A DNA stretch of 7,213 bases from Candidatus Dojkabacteria bacterium (GCA_027033525.1 JALVLD010000166.1:1-7213); one strand, 5' to 3'; counted from the stretch's first letter, positions 1-6,317 are shown. Notes: generated by a model not told the origin, from the sequence alone. Numbers and translations are program-made.

Positions 1-731
1 TTTATATACTTTTTTAAAGGTTCTACTGTCTCTAATTTTGCAACAACATCTAAAATAAGCCTTGAATACATAAAAGGCGAAATGTCATAAAAAATATCTA
101 GTGCATTTAAGGCAATCCTGGACTCTCTAAATCTAGACAAAAATAAAACGCCCCCTAAATCTTTAAGCCCAGCGGGGGGCTTAAAAAACACAGGCTTTGA
201 ATAATCCAAACCAAACCTCGCTGTTATCAATGCCCCACTTCCAAGCGGCGCCTGAACTACCAAGACTGCCTCCGCCACCCCAGCTATAAGCCTATTTCTC
301 TTCACATAATGCCAGTGCTTAGTGGTTTTAAAAGCGCACACATACTCGCTACAAAAAACTCGCCCTTGCCCTAAATTAAGCTGCGTGCCTTCATACATAA
401 CCGGCAAGAAGGCTACGGTTGGTATACCGTACTCAACCGCTCGCATAAAAGCAATCTTATCTATGCCCGTGGCATAACCACTTACTATCATAAGCTTGTC
501 CTTTAATACTGCTAAATGCCTCGCTAGCCCCTCTAGCCACAATACAGCTTGCAAAGAAGGTGCTCTAGTCCCAACGATAGCGATATTAACATGCCGTCTG
601 TTAAGCAATCCTAAATCACCTGCACAAAATATATGCGTGGGGGGCGTAAATCCCCCCACGCTAAATGTTTTTGGCCAAGCCAAACGCTTGACGCTTTTAC
701 AAGCTAACCTTGCCTGCGCTTTCCCCCCCAC
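1..731 (-). CDS. dprA: DprA/Smf-like DNA processing protein, N-terminal part (runs off left edge)
   Basis: DprA proteins bind single-stranded DNA in the cytoplasm and load RecA, protecting incoming or exposed ssDNA for recombination; that role is inferred from the family. The minus-strand frame is open from 731 to base 1, about 243 residues. Counting from GTG 731, the Rossmann-type DprA fold shows IAIVGTRAPS (50-59), SGYATGID (84-91; the family usually has SGxARGID, so Thr replaces the common Arg), KRNRLIAG (144-151) and GSGALITA (164-171). The stretch before the fold, with WP near residue 18 and PPTHIFCAGD near 31-40, matches the usual YP...PP..L...G lead-in. The only upstream in-frame stop is TAA at 747-749, so GTG 731 is the first usable start; a second start model is described in the findings. 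It follows the helicase gene by 25 bases and is probably the third gene of the endonuclease Q operon. Sampled blocks are richer in GC than the helicase (241-300 is 58%). The C-terminus is outside the window. Confidence 0.85.
   Translation of the reverse strand, partial: MGGKAQARLACKSVKRLAWPKTFSVGGFTPPTHIFCAGDLGLLNRRHVNIAIVGTRAPSLQAVLWLEGLARHLAVLKDKLMIVSGYATGIDKIAFMRAVEYGIPTVAFLPVMYEGTQLNLGQGRVFCSEYVCAFKTTKHWHYVKRNRLIAGVAEAVLVVQAPLGSGALITARFGLDYSKPVFFKPPAGLKDLGGVLFLSRFRESRIALNALDIFYDISPFMYSRLILDVVAKLETVEPLKKYI
162..185. repeat. 9-bp inverted repeat inside dprA
   Basis: TTTAAGCCC (162-170) pairs perfectly with GGGCTTAAA (177-185) across a 6-base loop that includes part of a six-G run. It lies in the dprA coding region, encoding a KPPAGLK stretch. 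It is another G/C-run hairpin of the type seen at the 5' end of the same gene. No function can be assigned. Confidence 0.5.
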
Positions 732-739
732 GCATATAT
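629..739. repeat. 16-bp inverted repeats with an internal copy, G/C-run cluster at dprA 5' end
   Basis: ATATATGCGTGGGGGG (629-644) and CCCCCCACGCATATAT (724-739) are perfect 16-bp inverted repeats enclosing a 111-base segment, which is a multiple of three. A third copy of the core, CCCCCCACGC, lies at 652-661 and pairs perfectly with 635-644 to give a 10-bp stem with a 7-base loop. All copies lie within or next to the dprA start and encode residues such as VGG and PPTH. This may be a small palindromic element domesticated in the coding sequence, or a regulatory RNA structure. The repeat itself is certain; its role is unknown. Confidence 0.75.
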
Positions 740-746
740 AGTACCA
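732..746 (-). promoter_or_regulatory. Possible extended -10 box just before dprA GTG
   Basis: Read on the minus strand, TGG-TACTAT (746-738) is followed by six bases and then GTG 731. The spacing matches the -10 to start-codon spacing of other genes in this window. No Shine-Dalgarno sequence precedes the GTG. TACTAT matches the -10 consensus at four of six positions, so an internal leaderless promoter is possible but weak; the gene may simply be read from the upstream operon. Confidence 0.3.
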
Positions 747-756
747 TTAAAATACA

Positions 757-2511
757 TCAAAAATTCAACAATGATAATTGCGAACTTTTCTTACGTTTTG
801 TTTTTATTTCTGGTTTAACCAAAACTACTGGCTTACCTGCTAAAAATCTGCTAGGTTTATCTCCAGAATAACTTATTACTAAGTACTCTATTGCTCGTGA
901 AGTTGCTACATAAAATAGCCGCTTTTCTTCTGATATATTTTTAGCATGTTTGTAAGGGAGTTCTTTATCTTCCATTCCAATAAGAAGTACTAACCTAAAT
1001 TCTAATCCTTTTGAGCTATGTATAGTTGCCAATCGTACTTTATCTATTTGTTTAGCAAAAAAATCCGATTTATACAAACTATTAAATTGAGATACCTGCA
1101 TTAACCATATTTGAAAGTCTATTTTGTTAGAGCCCTGCTTCTGAATACGTTCTAAATGTTGCCGGTTATATCCCTGTTTTTGTGCATACTCCCAAAATAC
1201 TTGCAGCTCAGGGACTGAACCTTTCAAAACACTAATATCCTCAGAGCTTGTACAAATATTTGCCAAAGAACTATCTAAACCTTCAGTTAGCTTAAGGTCT
1301 AAGGCACTAAAAAGACTACTTTCTTGCTCTAAAAATTTAAACAACAAACTGTGGTATTCTTTATCTTTTATTTTTTGGTTGCAAAAATTATTAGAATGTA
1401 GAAAACATAAAACCTTTAATGAAAAAGTAAGCCACTCACTTTCGGTTCGCAATATTTGGTAATTAAAACTTTTTTGCAAAAACAGTAAATTTAAAAAAAT
1501 AGTTAAGTTCTCCCAACAAATAGAAACCTTACCTATTTGAAAATAAGGAATCCCTAGTTTTTGAAATTCATCAATTAAGTATTTAAAATAGCTATTTTGC
1601 CTCGTTATAAACGCAATATCTCCCCAAGCGAAGGAAGAATCTTGCTGTTCTAAACCTAACGCATATGTAAGGGTTTTAAAATCCTTTATATACGAAACCG
1701 CAGTATCTTGTCCAACTATAAGATCGTGCACAAAGTGTGCTAAATAAGAAGCTTCTTGTCTGCTAGTTTTAAATTCTAAAAGCGGAACTTTATTATCTTT
1801 ATTTTTTTGGTCTTTATTGCAATAAATAAAATTAGTATCAAAAATTGAATTAACTAAATTTACTATGTGTGGACAACTCCTGAAATTAGAGCTTAATTTA
1901 AATACCTGTGCCCTGTCAGTAAAATTTTTAATTTGTGCAATATCTACATTACGAAAACTATAAATGCTTTGATTTAAATCACCCACTAATACTAAACTTT
2001 TACCATTTTCTAAAAATTTTTCCAAAATTTTAATTTGTAAATTATCTAAATCCTGCATTTCATCTACAAATAAGTATTCAAAATCTAAAGCATCTCTAAA
2101 CTGTTCAAATCTTTCTAAGAAAAACTCTAATAAAGTCTCATAAGTTAAAAACTCTTTGTTGCTATCTAAAGAAAAATTGTCTGTTTTATTTGCATCTGAA
2201 ATAGGGATTAAAATCTTTTCTGGAAAACTCTTTTTTACTAATTTCCAAATATATGCATGAAAGGTTAAAACCTTGTAAGCTAAAGATTTGCTTTTAACTA
2301 AACCTTCTAATCGTTGTAGAGCATTTTCACGGGCTGCAACATTGTAAACTAAATATAGCCAATTTTCTGTTTTAGCAGAAAGTTTTGTTATTTTTTGCAA
2401 AATTAAAGAAGTTTTACCACTGCCGGGCCCTGCTAAAATAACAATAAACCTATGCTTATCTAGGTCAGTTTCTAAAAATTGCTCACGTATTTGTTTATCT
2501 GGACAATCCAT
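757..2511 (-). CDS. UvrD/Rep-like superfamily 1A ATP-dependent DNA helicase
   Basis: An SF1A helicase, expected to translocate 3'-5' on ssDNA and unwind duplex DNA or strip proteins in repair. The motifs run in order: Walker A AGPGSGKT (27-34), TFHAY (83-87, motif Ib), Walker B VDEMQD (149-154), GDLNQSIYSFR (177-187, motif III with the UvrD-type Gln), SNFRS (208-212, motif IV), ATIHSSKGLEF (about 495-505, motif V) and FYVATSRA (533-540, motif VI with the arginine finger). All catalytic motifs look intact. At 584 residues it is shorter than E. coli UvrD (about 720), and the segment between motifs IV and V (about 220-490) is divergent, so the 2B domain is reduced or atypical. The basic tail KTKRKKSSQLSLLNF may bind DNA or a partner. 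ATG 2511 lies 3 bases after the endonuclease Q stop with no Shine-Dalgarno, which suggests translational coupling. It ends on TGA. UvrD, PcrA and Rep cannot be separated by eye, so no symbol is given. Confidence 0.93.
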   Translation of the reverse strand: MDCPDKQIREQFLETDLDKHRFIVILAGPGSGKTSLILQKITKLSAKTENWLYLVYNVAARENALQRLEGLVKSKSLAYKVLTFHAYIWKLVKKSFPEKILIPISDANKTDNFSLDSNKEFLTYETLLEFFLERFEQFRDALDFEYLFVDEMQDLDNLQIKILEKFLENGKSLVLVGDLNQSIYSFRNVDIAQIKNFTDRAQVFKLSSNFRSCPHIVNLVNSIFDTNFIYCNKDQKNKDNKVPLLEFKTSRQEASYLAHFVHDLIVGQDTAVSYIKDFKTLTYALGLEQQDSSFAWGDIAFITRQNSYFKYLIDEFQKLGIPYFQIGKVSICWENLTIFLNLLFLQKSFNYQILRTESEWLTFSLKVLCFLHSNNFCNQKIKDKEYHSLLFKFLEQESSLFSALDLKLTEGLDSSLANICTSSEDISVLKGSVPELQVFWEYAQKQGYNRQHLERIQKQGSNKIDFQIWLMQVSQFNSLYKSDFFAKQIDKVRLATIHSSKGLEFRLVLLIGMEDKELPYKHAKNISEEKRLFYVATSRAIEYLVISYSGDKPSRFLAGKPVVLVKPEIKTKRKKSSQLSLLNF

Positions 2512-2514
2512 ATA

Positions 2515-3804
2515 CTATATGGGTAATTGCAAAGCATCTGGTTCTAATGTTTTTTTACACGGTTCTAAATTAATATTTACTTTACCATATACTCCGTCGT
2601 ATCCGGGCTCTATTTTTAAATCTCCATTGCGCATTTGCCTTATTGCACAAGCTAATTTAGGATCATATTTTAAAATCTCTTCAACAGGTAACTCATGTAA
2701 TACCTTTAATTCTGGACCTAGTTTATCAATAACCTCCATTAATTTTGCCTGCAAGCGTTTGCTAGATTTACCGACTGCTAAAACATTACTTAAAATATCA
2801 TCTAATGGTACTAAAGATACAGTTTTATACTTAGTTAAAAGCTCTTGATTAGGTACTTCTCTATCGGCTAAATCGTATACTCTATGAAGTACTCCTAAAG
2901 TTAATGGCTTTTTGCAAACAGGACAAATATTATTATTTGCCTTAGCTTCTTTAGGATGCATGCTAACATTACAAGCACGATGTCCATCGTAATGGTAGCG
3001 CCCTTCTTCCGGATAATATTCCACAGTGCCATATAAATTCTGCCCTGTTTTTAAAGTATTTATAAGTTCATTATAATTTGCTAAAGAAATATGAATATTA
3101 GCTTCTCGACCAATACGTGGTGCAGAATGAGCATCCGAATTAGAAATTAGCACATATTTATCAAGCCCTGATATCAACCTATTCATTTCTGGATCCGAAG
3201 AAAGACCTGTTTCTAATGCAGTAATATACTCTACTGTATCTTCAAATGCGTCTTCTAGGCGGTCAAATCCGGATTTAGAACCAAATACTGCAAAATGTGG
3301 AGTCCAAACATGTGCTGGAAATACCAAATTTTCTTCAGAAAACTCCAAAACTAACTTTACGTAATCTGGCAAACGCATACCAAAGATTGGCCTACCATCT
3401 GCATCTACACGTGAATATGTAGCTAACTTATTAGAAATTTGCCTTGCAATTTTTAAATCTTTAACAATTGTAACAATGTGGATACGCCTAACTAAATCCC
3501 CTTGCTTATAAATGTGAGATGTTTCAACTGTTGGCACAAAATATACGGGAGAATCTGCAACACTTTTAGGAACTTGTTTTTTAACTTCAGATTCAAGTTC
3601 AGGTTTTAATTTATAAAATCCTGTAGCGAAATCGTACTGAGTAAATTTTTCGAACTCATCTAACCAGGCTGGATGATAAATATCACCTGTACCAAGCAGG
3701 TAAATTCCTTTTATCTTGGACCACTTAGCAAGCTCTAATACAGTTAAATTTTTGCTTGTAGCTCGAGCAAACCGTGAATGAATATGCAAATCAGAATATA
3801 ACAT
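2515..3804 (-). CDS. endoQ: Endonuclease Q (EndoQ), PHP-domain DNA repair nuclease
   Basis: EndoQ nicks DNA 5' of deaminated bases (hypoxanthine, uracil, xanthine) and abasic sites; this activity is known for the archaeal and Bacillus family members. At 429 residues the protein is of typical family length. The PHP metal site is visible: DLHIHS (5-10, His7 and His9), GTGD (38-41, Asp41), Glu94 in PTVETSH, His109, FPAHVW (162-167) and SNSDAHS (221-227). The family signature RATSKNLT (14-21) follows the first metal motif. A zinc-binding segment lies at about 278-297, with Cys278, His283 and CPVC (294-297), as in EndoQ and unlike ordinary PHP phosphatases. The C-terminal segment (about 345-420), containing ECxK-like and RQMRNGD features, is also of EndoQ type. 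It is the first gene of the operon with the helicase and dprA. An extended -10 box lies 5 bases before its ATG. Its ORF ends on TAG. I see no PCNA-interacting peptide. Confidence 0.93.
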   Translation of the reverse strand: MLYSDLHIHSRFARATSKNLTVLELAKWSKIKGIYLLGTGDIYHPAWLDEFEKFTQYDFATGFYKLKPELESEVKKQVPKSVADSPVYFVPTVETSHIYKQGDLVRRIHIVTIVKDLKIARQISNKLATYSRVDADGRPIFGMRLPDYVKLVLEFSEENLVFPAHVWTPHFAVFGSKSGFDRLEDAFEDTVEYITALETGLSSDPEMNRLISGLDKYVLISNSDAHSAPRIGREANIHISLANYNELINTLKTGQNLYGTVEYYPEEGRYHYDGHRACNVSMHPKEAKANNNICPVCKKPLTLGVLHRVYDLADREVPNQELLTKYKTVSLVPLDDILSNVLAVGKSSKRLQAKLMEVIDKLGPELKVLHELPVEEILKYDPKLACAIRQMRNGDLKIEPGYDGVYGKVNINLEPCKKTLEPDALQLPI

Positions 3805-3818
3805 ACATAATTATAACA
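3805..3818 (-). promoter_or_regulatory. Extended -10 promoter of the endonuclease Q operon
   Basis: On the minus strand, TGT (3818-3816) precedes a perfect TATAAT (3815-3810), followed by five bases and ATG 3804. A typical +1 position would fall on or next to the ATG, so the mRNA is predicted to be leaderless. No good -35 is visible, which is acceptable for an extended -10 promoter. Confidence 0.65.
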
Positions 3819-3873
3819 AGCTTTCTTAATAAATGTTCTTATTTTTGCAACCAAATAAAAAATAAATAGAAAA

Positions 3874-3944
3874 TTGCCAGGCCTGGATTCGAACCAGGAT
3901 TAGCCGGTCCAGAGCCGGCTGTCCTACCGTTAGACGACCTGGCA
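3874..3944 (-). tRNA. trnQ: tRNA-Gln (anticodon CTG)
   Basis: A complete 71-base cloverleaf on the minus strand. The acceptor TGCCAGG/CCTGGCA is fully paired; the D arm is GTCT-AACGGTA-GGAC; the anticodon stem is GCCGG/CCGGC with loop CTCTGGA and anticodon CTG at 3912-3910; the variable loop is TAAT; the T arm is CCTGG-TTCGAAT-CCAGG; the discriminator base is A. CCA is not encoded (ATTTT follows), so it must be added by a CCA-adding enzyme. It is transcribed in the same direction as the repair operon, 70 bases upstream of endoQ. Confidence 0.95.
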
Positions 3945-3999
3945 ACACTTTGTGGTATACTTATACAAAGGATTATAAAATTAAACAGCTATATTTTCA
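3945..3999. promoter_or_regulatory. Divergent promoter region, tRNA-Gln versus membrane protein gene
   Basis: This AT-rich gap must serve both directions. On the minus strand, TG-TATAAG (TATAAG at 3965-3960) sits 15 bases before the tRNA-Gln 5' end. On the plus strand, TATATT (3990-3995) lies four bases before ATG 4000. An alternative plus-strand pair is TTGTGG (3950-3955) with TATAAA (3974-3979) at 18-base spacing, which would give a short leader. No Shine-Dalgarno is present in either model. Confidence 0.4.
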
Positions 4000-5205
4000 A
4001 TGCGACTTGTAGAAGCAGTTTTCTGGAGCAAGCTTATTATAAAAGGTGTAGTTGGAGGCATCCTTTTATTTGTAGGCGGCTATTACTTTTACAAATATTT
4101 TATTTACTCCCCCCCAGCACCAGCTGAAATTTTTATCCCTGATTATGGCTGTGGAACAATAACTGTTCCGCAAATTCCACAACTAGCAATACAACTTTCA
4201 GACCTAGTTCCCGAAGTAACTGCCAGTCAAGCAATTAGCATAAAACTCCCTCCAATCGCTTATGTTTACCGTATCCCATTTGTAGGAGAGACCTTTAGCA
4301 CAAAAACAAAGGCCAAACAACTAGCCTCGCTACTATCATTTATCCCCGAACACTACACCAAACCTAACCCCATTACTTTACAATGGCGAGATGATGCCAC
4401 AAAGCGCACACTTACTATTAATACTCGAGCCTTTAGCTTTACTTACTCGTATGACTTCGATACGTATCCACGGATTCCTAATCAACAAATCCCTGCAACA
4501 TCTAGTGCCCCTGCACTAGCAAATCAAATACTCTCGACACTAGGACTACAAACTGAAGACTTGGCCAATGGTAGAACGCTCGTTTATCCCGTTAAATTTA
4601 CTGATGCTAAAAAACATCATATGGTAGATGCCTTAATTAAGGCCCAAGCTATTAGAGTTGACTATCAACGACCTAGAGTCATATTAAAATTCGATCGGCG
4701 CATCTTAAAGACAAAACCTCAAAAACAAATAAATTTTGAAAAATATATAGATCTGGACGAAACTGCCAAAAATACAAAAACGTACAAAACCTTTACTGTA
4801 ACAACATCGCCATATAACGGAAACATCCATGTATTTCTAAAAAGCAATACATACGAAATATTAAAGGGATTACTACGCCTAGAATATAATTACTTGCCAA
4901 TAGATAGCATCCCTTGCGGAACTTACCCAATAATAAAACCCGAAACAGCAATTACAAAAATCAAAGAAGGGCAAGCCGCAATTGTTGCCTTAGTAAAAAA
5001 AACTGATAAATTAACTAATTTAGAACGTATACCTAAAGTAAGTAATATACTTATTAGTCGTATTGAACTAAACTATCTTGAGCCAGCGCATGCAGGCAGT
5101 TTTCTAGTTCCTATTTATGTTGTCTACGGAGACGTCAAATTTGCAAATGGCACCTTAGGAGAAATCGTATTTTATGTACCAGCCATAGAAAAAACATCTC
5201 CATAG
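4000..5205 (+). CDS. Membrane-anchored extracytoplasmic protein of unknown function
   Basis: I do not recognise this gene. The 401-residue product has one N-terminal hydrophobic segment (about 12-36, IIKGVVGGILLFVGGYYFYKY) with a basic side before it, so it is predicted to be anchored in the membrane with the rest outside. A proline-rich patch SPPAPA (37-42) follows the anchor. The body is rich in beta-type alternation with few cysteines (two, near 51 and 307). The C-terminal 50 residues, including ISRIELNYLE and LVPIYVVYGD...FYVPAI, resemble the final repeat of PepSY/YycI-like extracytoplasmic domains, which often end with a P-x-Y/F-V-x-x-G strand and a xVPAI strand; this is a weak inference. 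Seven consecutive Cs (4109-4115) encode the proline patch. The stop TAG at 5203-5205 abuts the tRNA-Lys promoter, with no terminator visible between them. Confidence 0.85.
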   Translation: MRLVEAVFWSKLIIKGVVGGILLFVGGYYFYKYFIYSPPAPAEIFIPDYGCGTITVPQIPQLAIQLSDLVPEVTASQAISIKLPPIAYVYRIPFVGETFSTKTKAKQLASLLSFIPEHYTKPNPITLQWRDDATKRTLTINTRAFSFTYSYDFDTYPRIPNQQIPATSSAPALANQILSTLGLQTEDLANGRTLVYPVKFTDAKKHHMVDALIKAQAIRVDYQRPRVILKFDRRILKTKPQKQINFEKYIDLDETAKNTKTYKTFTVTTSPYNGNIHVFLKSNTYEILKGLLRLEYNYLPIDSIPCGTYPIIKPETAITKIKEGQAAIVALVKKTDKLTNLERIPKVSNILISRIELNYLEPAHAGSFLVPIYVVYGDVKFANGTLGEIVFYVPAIEKTSP

Positions 5206-5219
5206 TGTTATAATCCTAT
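5206..5219 (+). promoter_or_regulatory. Extended -10 promoter of tRNA-Lys
   Basis: TGT (5206-5208) precedes a perfect TATAAT (5209-5214), followed by five bases before the mature tRNA 5' end at 5220. A usual +1 distance of 6-7 bases after the -10 puts the transcript start at or one base into the mature tRNA. The box begins one base after the stop codon of the preceding gene. The -35 is weak. Confidence 0.65.
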
Positions 5220-5292
5220 GGGTCGGTAGCTCAGTCGGCAGAGCAACTGGCTTTTAACCAGTAGGTCCTGGGTTCGATTCCCAGCCGACCCA
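5220..5292 (+). tRNA. trnK: tRNA-Lys (anticodon TTT)
   Basis: A complete 73-base cloverleaf. The acceptor GGGTCGG/CCGACCC is fully paired; the D arm is GCTC-AGTCGGCA-GAGC; the anticodon stem is ACTGG/CCAGT with loop CTTTTAA and anticodon TTT; the variable loop is AGGTC; the T arm is CTGGG-TTCGATT-CCCAG; the discriminator is A. CCA is not encoded (TGTAAA follows). The gene lies between two envelope-protein genes on the same strand. Confidence 0.97.
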
Positions 5293-5306
5293 TGTAAAAC
5301 TTTAAG

Positions 5307-5340
5307 ATGACAAACAAATTTTTCTCTGGTAAAATTATAT
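5307..5340 (+). promoter_or_regulatory. Promoter of the cysteine-rich protein gene
   Basis: ATGACA (5307-5312, -35-like) is spaced 17 bases from TAAAAT (5330-5335), which is preceded by the extension TGG (5327-5329). Five bases then separate the -10 from ATG 5341. Transcription should start at or beside the ATG, giving a leaderless mRNA; no Shine-Dalgarno is present. Confidence 0.65.
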
Positions 5341-6285
5341 ATGCGTACTAAAACTTTTATTTACACCATAGTAACACTTGGGTTTATTATATTAACTGGA
5401 ATCCTTAGTCCCAAACAACCTTTGCATAAAACAAACCTATATACAGTTCGTGCAGATTCATGTAATTGCCATTGTCAACAATTAACAGGGAATGGCGGCT
5501 GCGGAGCTGGATGTAATTTTAATAACAGTGTTGTTAATAATGTTCCAGTAGGCAAAATCGCAATGTGCCGCGATAATTGCCATGCTCGATACGAATCCCT
5601 TGTAAAGGGGCATGTTTGTTGGAATCTTTGTAAAAATTCTTGCAGTAAAGCAAAAGTTCCACCACCTCCAGATAACTCATGGGAAAGATACGATGGCCCA
5701 GATTTTGGATGCGATACCTCGGATAAAAATTATGAATATTATGTCGCTCACACCCATGCAACGTGTGCTTGTGGCAATCCAGTCGGCTGTGTCGTATGTT
5801 ATCGCAAAAAAAAGATAAAACCTACCCCTACTCCCACGCCAACTCCAAGCCCGTCACCTACCCCCACCCCTACTCCAACTGTGATCCCTCATGAAAACCC
5901 TGAATGTATAAAGCTCGAAATAACAAAAACAGAGGGAGGCATTGAAAAACTAAAAGCCTCATTTAAGTGTATCATAAAGGAAGCCAATAATTGTAAATTC
6001 GTACTAGGAGATGGTTCCAGTAAAACTGTTCCTGCTAACAACGGAATATGCACGTTAAGTCACGAATACCAAAAACCAGGGAATTATACTAGTATATGTT
6101 ATGCAATTAAAGATGCCCAAGAATACACAAGCCCTGCGTGTAAACAACAACTAGCTGTCAAGAAAAAACCTAAGATAGAAGACACTGCAGGTGGTTTTAC
6201 AGTTCCATTATTAATTGGAACAAGTACAGTCGTTTTAATTGGCTACGGCATCTCAAAAGCTATGCTCCCTAAACATACTTTATAG
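5341..6285 (+). CDS. Secreted cysteine-rich surface protein with Pro/Thr linker and C-terminal membrane anchor
   Basis: I do not recognise this gene. The 314-residue product has a signal-like N-terminus: basic MRTK, then a hydrophobic core at about 5-23. A compact cysteine-rich region (about 40-157) contains 15 Cys, beginning SCNCHC and including GGCGAGC, CWNLCKNSC and CACGNPVGCVVC. A low-complexity linker of alternating Pro with Thr or Ser (161-180) follows the basic KKKIK. The second domain (about 185-275) has six more Cys and the segment FVLGDGSSKTV...SHEYQKPGNY, which resembles a PKD-type beta-sandwich (GDG and the YxxPGxY ending). A last hydrophobic segment (about 286-304) with a short tail KAMLPKHTL is probably a membrane anchor; there is no LPxTG motif. 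The protein is probably disulfide-rich and displayed on the cell surface, perhaps for adhesion to a host or partner; that role is inference. Starting at ATG 5341 fits the promoter spacing. Confidence 0.85.
   Translation: MRTKTFIYTIVTLGFIILTGILSPKQPLHKTNLYTVRADSCNCHCQQLTGNGGCGAGCNFNNSVVNNVPVGKIAMCRDNCHARYESLVKGHVCWNLCKNSCSKAKVPPPPDNSWERYDGPDFGCDTSDKNYEYYVAHTHATCACGNPVGCVVCYRKKKIKPTPTPTPTPSPSPTPTPTPTVIPHENPECIKLEITKTEGGIEKLKASFKCIIKEANNCKFVLGDGSSKTVPANNGICTLSHEYQKPGNYTSICYAIKDAQEYTSPACKQQLAVKKKPKIEDTAGGFTVPLLIGTSTVVLIGYGISKAMLPKHTL
5821..5880 (+). repeat. Low-complexity Pro/Thr/Ser-coding tract
   Basis: Twenty codons alternate CCN (Pro) with ACN or TCN/AGC (Thr/Ser), forming the extended linker between the two extracellular domains of the cysteine-rich protein. 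Codons vary (CCT, CCC, CCA, CCG), so the tract is not a pure nucleotide repeat. It could still expand or contract by recombination. Such linkers are typical of spacers in bacterial surface proteins. Confidence 0.8.
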
Positions 6286-6287
6286 AC

Positions 6288-6317
6288 TTGTTAATTGCCA
6301 CTTAGTTTTGCTACAAT
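6288..6317 (+). promoter_or_regulatory. Promoter of tRNA-Asn
   Basis: TTGTTA (6288-6293) is an acceptable -35. It lies 18 bases from TACAAT (6312-6317), which has the extension TGC (6309-6311). Ten bases separate the -10 from the tRNA 5' end, leaving a leader of about 3-5 bases. The -35 starts right after the stop codon of the preceding gene. Confidence 0.55.

Noticed and set aside
496..741. 81-codon plus-strand ORF
   Set aside because: It lies antisense to the dprA-like gene, whose conserved motifs show the minus strand to be coding.
2519..2848. 109-codon plus-strand ORF
   Set aside because: Antisense shadow of endonuclease Q, with no features of its own.
5534..5818. Overlapping short ORFs on both strands (5534-5761 minus, 5612-5818 plus)
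   Set aside because: Both lie inside the cysteine-rich protein gene, have no promoter or start signal, and show no recognisable composition.
5821..5880. Tandem repeat array or CRISPR-like element
   Set aside because: It is an in-frame Pro/Thr/Ser linker with varied codons; there are no repeat-spacer units anywhere in the window.
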